NCBI GenBank assembly: GCA_964400785.1 | Contig: CAYNWB010000010.1 | Span: 1 to 63,509 of the forward strand | Reading direction: 5' to 3' | Length of the DNA: 63,509 bases | DNA from: CAVQGZ01 sp964400785 | GTDB taxonomy: Bacteria > Actinomycetota > Actinomycetes > Jiangellales > Jiangellaceae | Part shown: piece by piece, positions 1 through 10,716 of the stretch | Numbering within the stretch: position 1 is the stretch's first letter | How the letters are laid out: every line of letters starts with the position of its first letter | The notes under the pieces: model-generated | What the model saw: only the letters and a program-made list of their open reading frames with translations | What the model was told of the DNA's origin: nothing | Databases searched by the model: none | Program-made: the position numbers and the translations under genes

Positions 1-291
1 GAGCCCGCCAGGGTGCCCGACCTCGCGCACCGGCTGCTGATGGCGAACCGTGAGCGGTACGAGCAGGTGACCACGGGACGCTCGGGCCCCGGCCAGCATC
101 ACTGGGTGTTCGAGCGGAGCACCTGCCTGCGGTGCGGCACGCCCGTGTCGACTGCTCTGCAGGGGCCACCGACCCGACAGCGCCTCACCTACTGGTGCGC
201 CACCTGCCAACGTGGCCCGGCGCCCGTGTCACAACCTGCGCAACGACAGGTGGGCCCGCGGCCCTACGGCCGCACGCGGTATCGGCCCTAG
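1..291 (+). CDS. Fpg/Nei family DNA glycosylase, C-terminal fragment
   Basis: Last 96 residues of a formamidopyrimidine/endonuclease VIII-type glycosylase, a base-excision repair enzyme that removes oxidised bases; the catalytic N-terminus lies outside the window. The visible part has the helix-two-turn-helix end (LLMANRERYEQVTTG) and the four-cysteine zinc finger: CLRC, then about 27 residues on, CATC, in the family setting YWCxxCQ. The frame is open from base 1, so this is truncation by the window edge and not a pseudogene. It converges on the clgR-like gene, and the two stop codons share the bases CTAG. Which subfamily (Fpg or Nei) it belongs to cannot be decided without the N-terminus. 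Confidence 0.88.
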   Translation, partial: EPARVPDLAHRLLMANRERYEQVTTGRSGPGQHHWVFERSTCLRCGTPVSTALQGPPTRQRLTYWCATCQRGPAPVSQPAQRQVGPRPYGRTRYRP

Positions 292-701
292 CGGGCGAAC
301 GATCCGGCGACCTGCAGGTCGTCGGCGTGCATGCGGGGCCTGTGCGTGGCCTCACGCGCGCCGAGCGCTCCGACGGCCGCCGCCTCGGCGCGGGCCAGCT
401 CATCACTGACCTCTCGCATCACCGCGGACAGTGGCAGCCCCAGGGCTCCGCAGATCGCCGCGAGAAGCTCCGAGCTCGCCTCCTTGCGCCCTCTCTCCAC
501 CTCGGAGAGGTAGCCCAGGCTCACCCGCGCGGATGCCGCCACCTCGCGCAGGGTGCGACCCTGGGCGGTGCGGCGTCGACGCAGCACCTCACCGAGCAAG
601 CGGCGCATCAGTACCAGAGACGGCTGCGATCGGACGGCAGCGGGCTGCACCGACCCCATCTCGGGTCGCTTCACCTGGCTGCTGGCTGGTGCCATGACCA
701 C
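288..701 (-). CDS. clgR: ClgR-type XRE-family transcriptional regulator
   Basis: Helix-turn-helix regulator of about 137 residues, closely matching actinobacterial ClgR, which activates clp protease and related stress genes. The diagnostic block is the HTH with LREVAASARVSLGYLSEVER followed by KEASSELLAAICGALGLPL and LREVSDELA-like text. The start is uncertain: a GTG at 701 has AGGAG seven bases upstream, an ATG lies two codons inside, and homologs usually begin nearer the later VLMRRLLG. It is downstream of cinA, the usual actinobacterial position next to the recA region. The C-terminal tail of about 40 residues is alanine-rich and may carry a degradation signal, as known for ClgR; that is inference. 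Confidence 0.85.
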   Translation of the reverse strand: MVMAPASSQVKRPEMGSVQPAAVRSQPSLVLMRRLLGEVLRRRRTAQGRTLREVAASARVSLGYLSEVERGRKEASSELLAAICGALGLPLSAVMREVSDELARAEAAAVGALGAREATHRPRMHADDLQVAGSFAR

Positions 702-756
702 AACGGTACTCCTGTCGGGCTCCCTGGGCTTGTTCGGAACGCACAGGGCCAACGAG

Positions 757-2049
757 TCAGGCAGGGTTCCGATTCCCGGCCCTCAGCCTGACTCGCAGCT
801 CGTCGAGCACGTGCGCCGTGGCCAGGGCACGCACCTGCTCGCGACCACCGGGCAGCGACAGCGTGCGCGTGCTCGTGCCGTCCGGCCCGGCCACGGCGAC
901 GAACACCTCGCCCGGCGCGTGCCGGCCGACGGGCTCCGGACCCGCCACGCCCGTCGTCGCCAGACCCCAGTCGGCACCGATGAGGTCTCGGACGCCACGG
1001 GCCATCGCCGTGGCGACGTCGACATCGACCGGACCGTTCGTGGCCAGCAGGGACGGCGACACCGCAAGCAGCGACCGCTTCACGTCGGTGGCGTAGGCCG
1101 TGACGCCGCCGCGCACCACCGCCGAGGCACCGGGCACCCGGGTGAGGGCAGCCACCACTCCTCCCCCGGTGAGCGACTCCGCGGCCGCCACGCTCTGCCC
1201 GGCCTTCGCGAGGGCCGCGACGACCGCCTGCTCCAGGGTCGTCCCGTCGCGCCCGATCACGTGCTCGCCGAGTGCCTCGCACACCCGGCGCTCCCACTCC
1301 ACGAGGGCTCGGGCCGCGGCCGCCCGGTCGGGGTCCCGCACCGACACCCGCACGCTCACGTGTGCCGGCCGGGCCAGGTAGGCCAGGTCTGTCGACGGCT
1401 CGTGCGCCACCGCCTGCTCGACGGGCTCGAGCAGGCCGACGACGCTGGACTCCCCGAGAAGCGCGACCTCGACCGAGACGGAGTGCAACGGCGCCAGGGG
1501 TGCTGCCCTGTCGACGATGTCGCCCAGCACGGTGCTCTCGACCATCGCCACGAGCTCGGACGGCACCCCTGGCACGGCGTACACCACCGACTCGCCCACC
1601 TCGAGCCGCACCCCCGGCGCGCTGCCCGACGGGTTGACCAGCATGGTCGCTGTGCGAGGGCGCCGCGCCATCCGCAGTACCGATGCCGTGGGCGTGCGTC
1701 CTCGTGCGGCGAGCCACGCCGTGATCGCGTCGACGGCCCCGTCGTCGGCCACCAGGTCGCACGCCCCCACCTCGGCCAGTGCCTCTCGAGTCAGGTCGTC
1801 GGAGGTCGGTCCGATGCCGCCGGAGACGATCACGCTGCCCACCCAGCCGGCGAGCGACGTCACGGCAGACGCGATCCGGGCCGCGTCGTCGGGCACCACG
1901 AGGGTCTGGACCAGGCGCAGGCCGTGGGAGGTGAGTGTGCGCGCCAGCCACGCCCCGTTCGTGTCGGTCACGCTGCCGAGCAGCAGCTCGTCGCCGACGA
2001 GGACGACGCCGACGGCGTCGGGCCCCCCGGGCGCCAGCAGCGCGGTCAC
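757..2049 (-). CDS. cinA: CinA family protein (NMN amidase / competence-damage protein)
   Basis: 430-residue two-domain CinA. The N-terminal MoCF-like domain shows GDELLLGSVTDTN and SGGIGPTSDD; the C-terminal CinA domain shows AAESLTGGGVVAAL, the RGGVTAYATDVK region and ATTGVAGP, the signature of the nicotinamide-mononucleotide amidohydrolase part. Proteins of this family recycle NMN in the pyridine nucleotide salvage cycle and are linked historically to competence. The start is a GTG overlapping the pgsA stop as GTGA, so it is translationally coupled to pgsA, as in most actinobacteria. The open frame continues far upstream inside pgsA, but the overlap and domain boundary support this start. 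Confidence 0.93.
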   Translation of the reverse strand: MTALLAPGGPDAVGVVLVGDELLLGSVTDTNGAWLARTLTSHGLRLVQTLVVPDDAARIASAVTSLAGWVGSVIVSGGIGPTSDDLTREALAEVGACDLVADDGAVDAITAWLAARGRTPTASVLRMARRPRTATMLVNPSGSAPGVRLEVGESVVYAVPGVPSELVAMVESTVLGDIVDRAAPLAPLHSVSVEVALLGESSVVGLLEPVEQAVAHEPSTDLAYLARPAHVSVRVSVRDPDRAAAARALVEWERRVCEALGEHVIGRDGTTLEQAVVAALAKAGQSVAAAESLTGGGVVAALTRVPGASAVVRGGVTAYATDVKRSLLAVSPSLLATNGPVDVDVATAMARGVRDLIGADWGLATTGVAGPEPVGRHAPGEVFVAVAGPDGTSTRTLSLPGGREQVRALATAHVLDELRVRLRAGNRNPA

Positions 2050-2687
2050 GGCCGCGGCGACCTCTGCACGGTGCGACGAGCGGCCCTGGCCTGCCGGGCG
2101 GCGTTCTTGGCTGCCGTCCGGTCGCTCGTGCGCCGCAGCCTCACCGCGGAGGCGACGTAGTCCAGGCCTGTCGCCACCGTGACGACCACCGAGGCCACGA
2201 GAAGGCTGGTGGTGAACCACGACCACGAGTCCGGCAGCGGCAGCATGAGCAGCACGAGGGTGACCGTCTGCAGCGCGGTCTTCGTCTTGCCTCCCCGACC
2301 GGCCGGCATCACACCGTGCCGGATGACGACGAAGCGCAGCACCGTGACGCCGACCTCGCGTACGAGGATGACCACGGTCACCCACCAGGGCACCTGCTCC
2401 AGCAGGGACAGACCGATGAGCGCCGAGCCGATCAGCGCCTTGTCGGCGATCGGGTCGGCGATCTTGCCGAACGAGGTGACCAGGCCACGGTCGCGAGCGA
2501 TCTTGCCGTCCACGTAGTCGGTGACCATCGCCACCACGAACACGACCACGGCGAGCACGCGGCTCACGGCATCGGCCCCGTCCTCGCGCAGCAGCAGCCA
2601 GACGAACACGGGCACCAGCAGCAGCCGCAGAGTCGTCAGCGCGTTGGGCACGTTCCACGCGCTCGGCTCCTGCGTCTGGCCCGGCAC
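2046..2687 (-). CDS. pgsA: CDP-diacylglycerol-glycerol-3-phosphate 3-phosphatidyltransferase
   Basis: Integral membrane CDP-alcohol phosphatidyltransferase of 213 residues that makes phosphatidylglycerol phosphate, the first committed step to phosphatidylglycerol and cardiolipin. The catalytic motif D-x2-D-G-x2-A-R-x8-G-x3-D-x3-D is complete: D57, D60, G61, A64, R65, G74, D78 and D82. Several hydrophobic spans follow, ending in an arginine-rich cytoplasmic tail. GTG start at 2687, nine bases after the rimO stop. Adjacent PgsA-type paralogs include PIS and PgsA2, but position between rimO and cinA fits PgsA. Confidence 0.93.
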   Translation of the reverse strand: MPGQTQEPSAWNVPNALTTLRLLLVPVFVWLLLREDGADAVSRVLAVVVFVVAMVTDYVDGKIARDRGLVTSFGKIADPIADKALIGSALIGLSLLEQVPWWVTVVILVREVGVTVLRFVVIRHGVMPAGRGGKTKTALQTVTLVLLMLPLPDSWSWFTTSLLVASVVVTVATGLDYVASAVRLRRTSDRTAAKNAARQARAARRTVQRSPRP

Positions 2688-2696
2688 GGGGTCAAC

Positions 2697-4139
2697 CTAC
2701 GGTGTGGGCAGCACGTGGGCGATGAGGTCCACGCCGTCAGTGGCCACGACCTGTGCAGCGACGACATCTGCGACCTGGGGCGCGTCGTGCCCCGGCGCCG
2801 CCACCAGCGCCGTGACCCCGTCGACCTCGGGCGCCTGGTGCTCGGCCAGGCCGAACCCTGGCTCGGTCACCAGCACGCTCACGTGCTCGCCGATCCGCTC
2901 CTCGGCTCGCTGGCTGACGAGCTGCTCGGCAAGCGAGGCGACCCGCTCGACACGGGACCGCACCTCGTCGGCGTCGACGTCGTCGGTGAAGGTGGCCGCC
3001 TCGGTGCCGTCCTCGGGTGAGTAGCCGAAGACACCGACGGCGTCGAGGCGGGCCTCGACGAGAAAGGCCTCGAGCTCGGCAAGGTCGTGCTCGGTCTCAC
3101 CGGGAAACCCGACGATGACGTTCGAGCGCACCCCGGCCGTCGGCGCCGCCGCCCTGATCTGGGACAGCAGCGCCAAGAAGTGCTCTCGCGACCCGAACCG
3201 TCGCATGCGACGCAGCACGCGCTCGCTGGCGTGCTGGAACGACAGGTCGAAGTACGGCACGACGCCGGGCGTCTCGACGATCGCCTGCACCAGGCTGGGG
3301 CGCATCTCGGCCGGCTGCAGGTACGACAGCCGCACCCGGTCGATCCCGGCGACAGCCACCAGCCGTGGCAGCAGCTGCTCGAGCAGGCGCAGGTCGCCGA
3401 GGTCCTTGCCGTAGGACGTCGTGTTCTCGCTGACCAGCAGGGCCTCACGCACGCCGTGGTCGGCGAGCCATTCCAGCTCGGCCACCAGCTCGTCGGCCGG
3501 TCGTGAGACGAACGACCCGCGAAAGGACGGGATCGCGCAGAACGAGCACCGCCGGTCGCACCCGCTCGCGAGCTTCACCGGCGCCACGGGTCCGGACCCG
3601 AGACGACGCCGCACCACACGCGGACCCGATGCCGGCGCCGCGCCGAGGGGCAGGTCGGGCTCGGCGTGCCCGGGTGGGCGGCTGTGCCCGACACGCTGTG
3701 CGGGCGCGATGGGCAGCAGCGTCCGACGATCGCGAGGCCGGTGGGCGGTCAGATGCTGCCCCGAGAGCACGGCCCGTACCCGCTCCGCGACGTCGGGGTA
3801 GTCGTCGAAGCCCAGCACCGCGTCCGCCTCGGGCAGGGCGGTCGCGAGCTCGCTCCCGTAGCGCTCCGCCATGCACCCCACAGCGATCACAGCACGGTCC
3901 GGCGACCCCGCTTCGAGCAGGGTCTCGATCGACTCCTGCTTGGCCTGCTCGATGAAGCCGCAGGTGTTGACCAGCACCGCATCGGCCTTCTCGACCTCGT
4001 CGACCAGCCGCAGGCCGTCGGCCTCCAGTCGCGCGGCGAGCTCGTCGGAGTCGACCTCGTTGCGGGCGCAGCCGAGGGTGACGATGGCGACCGACGACGC
4101 CGTGGGGTGATCGCCGACACGCTGCGGGTGGGTGGGCAT
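2697..4139 (-). CDS. rimO: Ribosomal protein S12 methylthiotransferase RimO
   Basis: 480-residue radical-SAM methylthiotransferase that modifies the conserved aspartate of ribosomal protein S12. The N-terminal cluster domain has cysteines C24, C60 and C89; the radical SAM CxxxCxxC is C194, C198, C201 (GCDRRCSFC); a TRAM RNA-binding domain closes the protein. Between the two domains, residues about 125-185, lies an arginine/proline-rich insert, commonly seen in actinobacterial RimO. A TAGTCT -10-like box ends ten bases before the ATG, suggesting its own promoter and a very short leader. It lies between ftsK and pgsA in conserved order. Confidence 0.94.
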   Translation of the reverse strand: MPTHPQRVGDHPTASSVAIVTLGCARNEVDSDELAARLEADGLRLVDEVEKADAVLVNTCGFIEQAKQESIETLLEAGSPDRAVIAVGCMAERYGSELATALPEADAVLGFDDYPDVAERVRAVLSGQHLTAHRPRDRRTLLPIAPAQRVGHSRPPGHAEPDLPLGAAPASGPRVVRRRLGSGPVAPVKLASGCDRRCSFCAIPSFRGSFVSRPADELVAELEWLADHGVREALLVSENTTSYGKDLGDLRLLEQLLPRLVAVAGIDRVRLSYLQPAEMRPSLVQAIVETPGVVPYFDLSFQHASERVLRRMRRFGSREHFLALLSQIRAAAPTAGVRSNVIVGFPGETEHDLAELEAFLVEARLDAVGVFGYSPEDGTEAATFTDDVDADEVRSRVERVASLAEQLVSQRAEERIGEHVSVLVTEPGFGLAEHQAPEVDGVTALVAAPGHDAPQVADVVAAQVVATDGVDLIAHVLPTP

Positions 4140-4149
4140 GAGGCTGCCC

Positions 4150-4155
4150 AGACTA
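4150..4155 (-). promoter_or_regulatory. Candidate -10 box of rimO
   Basis: TAGTCT on the minus strand, ending ten bases before the rimO ATG. No ribosome-binding site lies between. It fits the TANNNT -10 of actinobacterial housekeeping promoters and would give a leader of only a few bases. No convincing -35 was seen. Confidence 0.35.
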
Positions 4156-4172
4156 CGTCGACGGCGCGGTCG

Positions 4173-6641
4173 CTACCCCCCGCGCAGGCTGGAGAGCACC
4201 TCGTCGAGGTCGTCCGGCTTGATCAGCACCTCGCGGGCCTTCGACCCCTCCGAGGGGCCGACGATCCCGCGGGTCTCCATCAGGTCCATCAGGCGTCCTG
4301 CCTTGGCGAAGCCCACGCGCAGCTTGCGCTGCAGCATCGACGTGGAGCCGAACTGCGTCGTGACGACGAGCTCGGCGGCCTGGCACAGCAGGTCGAGGTC
4401 GTCCCCGATGTCGGCGTCGATGTCCTTCGTCGGGCCCTGCGGCGCCGTGACGTCCTCGCGGTAGGACGGCTCGAGCTGCTCGCGCACGTGTCGCACGACC
4501 GCGTGGATCTCCTGCTCGGTCACCCATGAGCCCTGCACCCGCACGGGCTTGCTCGCCCCCATCGGAAGGAACAACCCGTCGCCCTGCCCCACCAGCTTCT
4601 CCGCCCCGGGCTGGTCGAGGATCACACGGGAGTCGGCCAGCGACGAGGTCGAGAACGCGAGTCGGGACGGCACGTTGGCCTTGATGAGCCCGGTCACGAC
4701 GTCCACCGACGGCCGCTGCGTCGCCAGCACCAGATGGATGCCGGCAGCGCGAGCGAGCTGGGTGATGCGCACCACGCAGTCCTCGACGTCGCGCGGCGCG
4801 ACCATCATCAGGTCTGCGAGCTCGTCGACGACGACCAGCAGGTACGGGTACGGCCGCAGCACCCGCTCGCTGCCCGGAGGGGCTGTGAGGGCGCCCGTAC
4901 GCACTGCCTTGTTGAAGTCGTCGACGTGCCGGAAGCCGAAGTTGGCGAGGTCGTCGTAGCGCATGTCCATCTCGCGCACGACCCACTGCAGGGCCTCGGC
5001 AGCCTTCTTGGGGTTGGTGATGATGGGGGTGATCAGGTGCGGGACACCCTCGTAGGCGGTCAGCTCGACCCGCTTGGGATCGACCAGGATCATTCGCACC
5101 TCGTCGGGCGTGGCCCGCATGAGGATCGACGTGATCATCGAGTTGACGAACGACGACTTGCCCGAGCCCGTGGCACCCGCCACCAGCAGGTGCGGCATCT
5201 TGGACATGTTGGCGACCACGACGCCGCCCTCGACGTCCTTGCCGAGCCCGATGAGCATCGGGTGGTGGTCGGCCCGTGCCGCCCTCGACCGCAGCGTGTC
5301 GCCGAGGCTGACCACTTCTTTGTCGGTGTTGGGGATCTCGATGCCGATCGCCGACTTGCCGGGGATCGGGCTGAGGATGCGGACGTCCGCGCTGGCGACC
5401 GCGTAGGCGATGTTCTTGCTGAGCGCGGTCACGCGCTCCACCTTGACGGCGGTACCGAGCTCGACCTCGTACCGCGTCACCGTGGGGCCACGGGTGTAGC
5501 CGGTGACCTGGGCGTCGATCTCGAACTGGTCGAGCACGCGCGTCAGGGAGTCCACGACCCGGTCGCTGGCCGGCGTCCTGGCCTTGTGCTGCGAGCCGTG
5601 GCTGAGCACCTCGGGGTCGGGCAGGTGGTAGGTGACGTCGCCCGACAAGGCCAGCTGCTCGACGCGCGCGGGCAGCCGGCTGTGCTCCGGGGGCTCGACC
5701 TCCCCCTGCTCCGGCTGCCCTGCCTGCGCCTTGTCTCGCCCGCGCCGGCGCCGCGGTGCCTGCTGCTCGGCGTCGCTGGGGGCCTCGACCGGGTCCAGCG
5801 GTGCCTCCGGGTCGGCCACGAGCGGCGACTCGTAGGCGTCGGGTCCGTCCGGCTCGAACTCACGCTCGCGACGGGTGGGACGCAGCCACCCCAGCGCCGC
5901 GCGCAGTCGTGTCGCAGCCACGTGCATGGGCATGTCGAGCAGCACGAGCAACCCGTAGAGCACAGCGATGACGAGCACGGGAACCGCGATGTACACGGTG
6001 AGCAGGTCGGCCAGCAGCGACGACACGATGAAGCCCACCGACCCGCCCGCGGCGCGCATCGCCTCGGTGCCCGCGTCGGGGCGCGGCAGCCCGGCAGCGA
6101 TGTGCACCAGACCGAGCAGCCCCGCTGCCATCAGCGACCCGCCCAGCAGCACCCGGCCACCGCCGGCCGACAGCTTCTGCGGGTCGCGCAGCAGCCGGAC
6201 GGCGAGCCAGACCAGCAGCAGCGGCACGACGTAGGAGACGACGCCGACCGACCCGGACGCCATCGAGCGCACGACGTCGAAGGCCGGCCCCTCGGCCTGC
6301 CACCACACGCCTGCCGCGACGACGAGCCCCAGCACCACCAGGGCGAGGCCGAAGCCGTCGCGGCGCAGGCCAGGCTCGATGGTGGAGCTGCCGGTCAGCC
6401 CTCGAACCGCCCCGCCGAGGGCGTGCGCCACGCCGAGCCACACTGATCGAAGCGCGCCGACGACCGACCGGATCATGCGGACGATGAGCGGGGGCCGGGC
6501 GGGGGGCTTGGCGGGACGGCGCGTCGGCGAAGACGACCGACCCGACGAGCGCGACCGCGAGCCTGTCGAGGCCGTGCTGCTCTTCGAGCGCGGCTTCGGG
6601 TTGCTCGCGGACCGCGCTGGGGAAGACGTGCGGGTCGCCAT
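4173..6641 (-). CDS. ftsK: DNA translocase FtsK
   Basis: 822-residue septal DNA pump that clears chromosome termini through the closing division site. The N-terminus carries a basic, serine-rich stretch and about four membrane spans (roughly residues 110-270), then an acidic linker with a proline/glutamate-rich section. The motor has Walker A (AGATGSGKSS), Walker B (LLVVVDELADLMM) and the R-finger region. A C-terminal winged-helix gamma domain (QFGSTSMLQRKLRVGFAKAG) binds the orienting polar DNA sequences. The ATG is preceded by TAGGCT eight bases away and no ribosome-binding site, so the transcript may be leaderless. Conserved position between rnj and rimO. Confidence 0.96.
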   Translation of the reverse strand: MATRTSSPARSASNPKPRSKSSTASTGSRSRSSGRSSSPTRRPAKPPARPPLIVRMIRSVVGALRSVWLGVAHALGGAVRGLTGSSTIEPGLRRDGFGLALVVLGLVVAAGVWWQAEGPAFDVVRSMASGSVGVVSYVVPLLLVWLAVRLLRDPQKLSAGGGRVLLGGSLMAAGLLGLVHIAAGLPRPDAGTEAMRAAGGSVGFIVSSLLADLLTVYIAVPVLVIAVLYGLLVLLDMPMHVAATRLRAALGWLRPTRREREFEPDGPDAYESPLVADPEAPLDPVEAPSDAEQQAPRRRRGRDKAQAGQPEQGEVEPPEHSRLPARVEQLALSGDVTYHLPDPEVLSHGSQHKARTPASDRVVDSLTRVLDQFEIDAQVTGYTRGPTVTRYEVELGTAVKVERVTALSKNIAYAVASADVRILSPIPGKSAIGIEIPNTDKEVVSLGDTLRSRAARADHHPMLIGLGKDVEGGVVVANMSKMPHLLVAGATGSGKSSFVNSMITSILMRATPDEVRMILVDPKRVELTAYEGVPHLITPIITNPKKAAEALQWVVREMDMRYDDLANFGFRHVDDFNKAVRTGALTAPPGSERVLRPYPYLLVVVDELADLMMVAPRDVEDCVVRITQLARAAGIHLVLATQRPSVDVVTGLIKANVPSRLAFSTSSLADSRVILDQPGAEKLVGQGDGLFLPMGASKPVRVQGSWVTEQEIHAVVRHVREQLEPSYREDVTAPQGPTKDIDADIGDDLDLLCQAAELVVTTQFGSTSMLQRKLRVGFAKAGRLMDLMETRGIVGPSEGSKAREVLIKPDDLDEVLSSLRGG

Positions 6642-6649
6642 GGCTGGGG

Positions 6650-6655
6650 AGCCTA
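6650..6655 (-). promoter_or_regulatory. Candidate -10 box of ftsK (leaderless start)
   Basis: TAGGCT on the minus strand, eight bases before the ftsK ATG. The gap has no Shine-Dalgarno sequence, so transcription probably begins at or next to the start codon. The rnj stop lies about 50 bases upstream, leaving room for a promoter but no recognisable -35. Confidence 0.4.
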
Positions 6656-6703
6656 CCGCGCGGTGTCACGCCAGCCCCATCTGTCACACGCCGCACACCC
6701 GGC

Positions 6704-8395
<1,692 letters not shown>

Positions 8396-8398
8396 GCG

Positions 8399-9298
8399 CT
8401 AGCTCTCGAGGGCAAGCAGGCCTGCCTGCTCGAGGTCGTCGCGCAGCAGCGCCACCTGCTGCTCGCTCGCAGGCAGCAGCGGCAGCCGCATCGACCGGTT
8501 GGCGAGCACGCCGTTCAGCTGCAGGGCAGCCTTGGCCATCACCGCGCCCTGCCCTCGGGTCATCACCCCCCGCACCGCGGGGAGCAGGCCACGTGACAGC
8601 GCGCGGGCGCTGTCGAGGTCGCCACGGTCGACCGCGTCGACGAGTGCGGCGTGCTGGGCTCCGGCCACGTGACCGACGACGCTGACAACGCCGACCGCTC
8701 CGTTCGCGAGGTGGACGAGGTTCAGCGCGTCGTCCCCGGAGTAGTACGCCAGGTCGGTGCGTGCCATCACCCACGCGGAGGCGTAGAGGTCGCCCTTGGC
8801 GTCCTTGACCGCCGCGATGCGTGGGTGCTCGCCCAGGTGCACCAACGTCTCGGTCTCGATGGCCACCCCGCTGCGGCCGGGGATGTCGTAGAGCATGCAC
8901 GGCAGCGGTGTGGCGTCGGCGGCGCGGCGGAAGTGGGCGAGCAGGCCGTCTTGCGGAGGCTTGCTGTAGTACGGCGTGACCAGCAGCAGCCCGTCCGCCC
9001 CGGCAGCGGCGGCCTGCTCGGCCAGCGTCACGGTGTGCGCGGTGTCGTTGGTGCCGGCCCCGGCGACCACCCTCGCGCGATCGCCCACGGCCTCGACCAC
9101 GACGCGCACCAGCGCCGCCTTCTCGTCGTCGGTGGTGGTCGGCGACTCCCCCGTCGTGCCGTTCACGACGATCCCGTCATGACCCTGGTCGACCAGGTGC
9201 ACGGCCAGTCCCGCCGCGGCATCGAGGTCGACGCCTCCGGCATCGTCGAACGGCGTCACCATCGCCGTCAGCACCCGACCGAAGGGCGCGCGGCTCAT
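8399..9298 (-). CDS. dapA: 4-hydroxy-tetrahydrodipicolinate synthase
   Basis: 299-residue (beta/alpha)8 aldolase that condenses pyruvate with aspartate semialdehyde, the first dedicated step toward diaminopimelate and lysine. The active site is visible: the Schiff-base lysine K165 (AAVKDAKGD), Y137 (YDIPGRSG) and the T48-T49 pair in NGTTGE. The start is an ATG overlapping the thyX stop as ATGA, which also removes a spurious 20-residue upstream extension. It is coupled to thyX and rnj; dapB, another enzyme of the pathway, is only 3.6 kb away and also on the minus strand. Confidence 0.95.
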   Translation of the reverse strand: MSRAPFGRVLTAMVTPFDDAGGVDLDAAAGLAVHLVDQGHDGIVVNGTTGESPTTTDDEKAALVRVVVEAVGDRARVVAGAGTNDTAHTVTLAEQAAAAGADGLLLVTPYYSKPPQDGLLAHFRRAADATPLPCMLYDIPGRSGVAIETETLVHLGEHPRIAAVKDAKGDLYASAWVMARTDLAYYSGDDALNLVHLANGAVGVVSVVGHVAGAQHAALVDAVDRGDLDSARALSRGLLPAVRGVMTRGQGAVMAKAALQLNGVLANRSMRLPLLPASEQQVALLRDDLEQAGLLALES

Positions 9299-10029
9299 GG
9301 CGCGACCCGCCCGTTGGCGACGAAGGCAGCGTGGGTGATCGGCATCAGCTCGGCCCACACCTCTTCGTAGCGCTCGGCGACCATCTCGATCTCGCGCTGC
9401 GGGTAGGACGGGAAGTGGCTGTCGTCGGTGTGCCGGCGCAGGGAGAGAAAGTTCATGAGGGCACGCGCGTTCATCGTCACGTACGCCGAGGAGTAGATCG
9501 ACACCGGCAGCACGGTGCGCGCCACCTCACGCGCGACGCCGGCGTCGAGCATGCGCTGGTAGTCGGCGTAGGCCTGGGTGGTCGAGCGCCGCACCGACTC
9601 GCTGACCAGCGCCTGCTGCTGCTCGCTGCCAGGCTCGAACTCGTAGGCGCCCGGCTTGCCGACCTGGACGAGGTTGCGCTCGGGAGCCGGCGTGTAGAAC
9701 TGCGGCTGCAGCACCCGGTACCGGCCGCTCTCCTCGTTGTAGGAGGCCATGCGGTGCCGCATGTGCTCCCGCCAGACGAAGATGGGGGCACAGACGTAGA
9801 ACGTCATCACCGAGTGCTCGAACGGGGATCCGTGCCGCTCCCGCATGAGAAACCGGATGAGGCCCGCCGCCTGCGAGGCGTCGGTCTCGACCGAGGCCCG
9901 GGAGCGCTCGCCCTGGGTCGACACTCGCGCGGCGAAGACCACGTCGGTGTCCGAGGCGCTGCTCTTGACGAGCTCGACCGTGACATCGCTGCGAAACTGC
10001 ACGTCGGGGGTCGGCGAGGCGTCCGTCAC
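9295..10029 (-). CDS. thyX: Flavin-dependent thymidylate synthase ThyX
   Basis: 244-residue FAD-dependent thymidylate synthase, converting dUMP to dTMP with methylene-tetrahydrofolate and NADPH. The signature R-H-R-x2-S-x-N-E-x-S-x-R is intact: R91, H92, R93, S96, N98, E99, S101, R103. The GTG start at 10029 follows a TAGGCT box eight bases upstream, so a nearly leaderless message is likely. First gene of the thyX-dapA-rnj operon, divergent from the GNAT gene at 10.1 kb. Confidence 0.95.
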   Translation of the reverse strand: MTDASPTPDVQFRSDVTVELVKSSASDTDVVFAARVSTQGERSRASVETDASQAAGLIRFLMRERHGSPFEHSVMTFYVCAPIFVWREHMRHRMASYNEESGRYRVLQPQFYTPAPERNLVQVGKPGAYEFEPGSEQQQALVSESVRRSTTQAYADYQRMLDAGVAREVARTVLPVSIYSSAYVTMNARALMNFLSLRRHTDDSHFPSYPQREIEMVAERYEEVWAELMPITHAAFVANGRVAP

Positions 10030-10037
10030 GCCGCCTG

Positions 10038-10043
10038 AGCCTA
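10038..10043 (-). promoter_or_regulatory. Candidate -10 box of the thyX operon
   Basis: TAGGCT, minus strand, eight bases before the thyX GTG. The same hexamer at the same distance precedes ftsK. It lies in the divergent gap of 78 bases between thyX and the GNAT gene; no -35 match is convincing. Confidence 0.4.
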
Positions 10044-10107
10044 TCGGCCCCGCCGCCGTCCGCCCGGTCGGGACGCGACCACGGCACGGGCTTGGTTGGA
10101 TGGTGGC

Positions 10108-10716
10108 GTGCCAGACCTGCCACCGGACCCGACGGCTCGCGCGGTGCCCACTCCCGACCGCAGCGTGCGCATGGCCTGGGTCGCCGACGCGGCCGCGATG
10201 GGCCGAGCACAGGCCCGCGCCTGGGGTGCGGACTGTCGCGGGCTGCTGCCGGCCACCACGCTCGAGGCGCTGCGCGAGGACGACCTGGCCGCCGGGTGGG
10301 CCGACGCGCTGCGTCGCCCCCCCACCGCCACGCACCGCGCCCTGGTCGCGCTCGAGGGCAACACCGTGGTGGGCTTCGCCGCCGTCGCCCCCTGTGGCGA
10401 CCCGGACGCCGACCCCCTGCGCGACGGCGAGGTCACGGTGCTCGTGCTCGACCCCGACGCCCGTGGGCGTGGCCACGGGTCACGCCTGCTCGCGGCGGTC
10501 GCCGACACCGGGCGTGCCGACGGCTTCTCCCGACTGACCATGTGGTTGGTGGCCCAGGACGACGACCTGCGCTCGTTCCTGGAGTCGGCCGGATGGGCAG
10601 CGGACGGCGCCCACCGCGAGATGATCCTCGACAGCGACACCGACAGCGACACCGGCACTGCTGACGAGCCGCCCGTACGTCAGGTTCGGCTGCACACCGC
10701 CCTGGAGGACCGATGA
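10108..10716 (+). CDS. GNAT family N-acetyltransferase
   Basis: 202-residue GCN5-type acyltransferase of unknown substrate. The fold core is visible: the beta-4 strand EVTVLVLDPDARGRGHGSRLLAAV is the acetyl-CoA pyrophosphate loop (R-G-x-G-x-G/S), and FLESAGW marks the usual C-terminal helix-strand. GTG start at 10108 with GGATGG four to five bases upstream; a TTG twelve bases earlier is less likely. Its stop overlaps the DUF2461 start as ATGA, so the two are coupled. It begins a four-gene plus-strand run inserted among minus-strand housekeeping genes. Confidence 0.8.
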   Translation: MPDLPPDPTARAVPTPDRSVRMAWVADAAAMGRAQARAWGADCRGLLPATTLEALREDDLAAGWADALRRPPTATHRALVALEGNTVVGFAAVAPCGDPDADPLRDGEVTVLVLDPDARGRGHGSRLLAAVADTGRADGFSRLTMWLVAQDDDLRSFLESAGWAADGAHREMILDSDTDSDTGTADEPPVRQVRLHTALEDR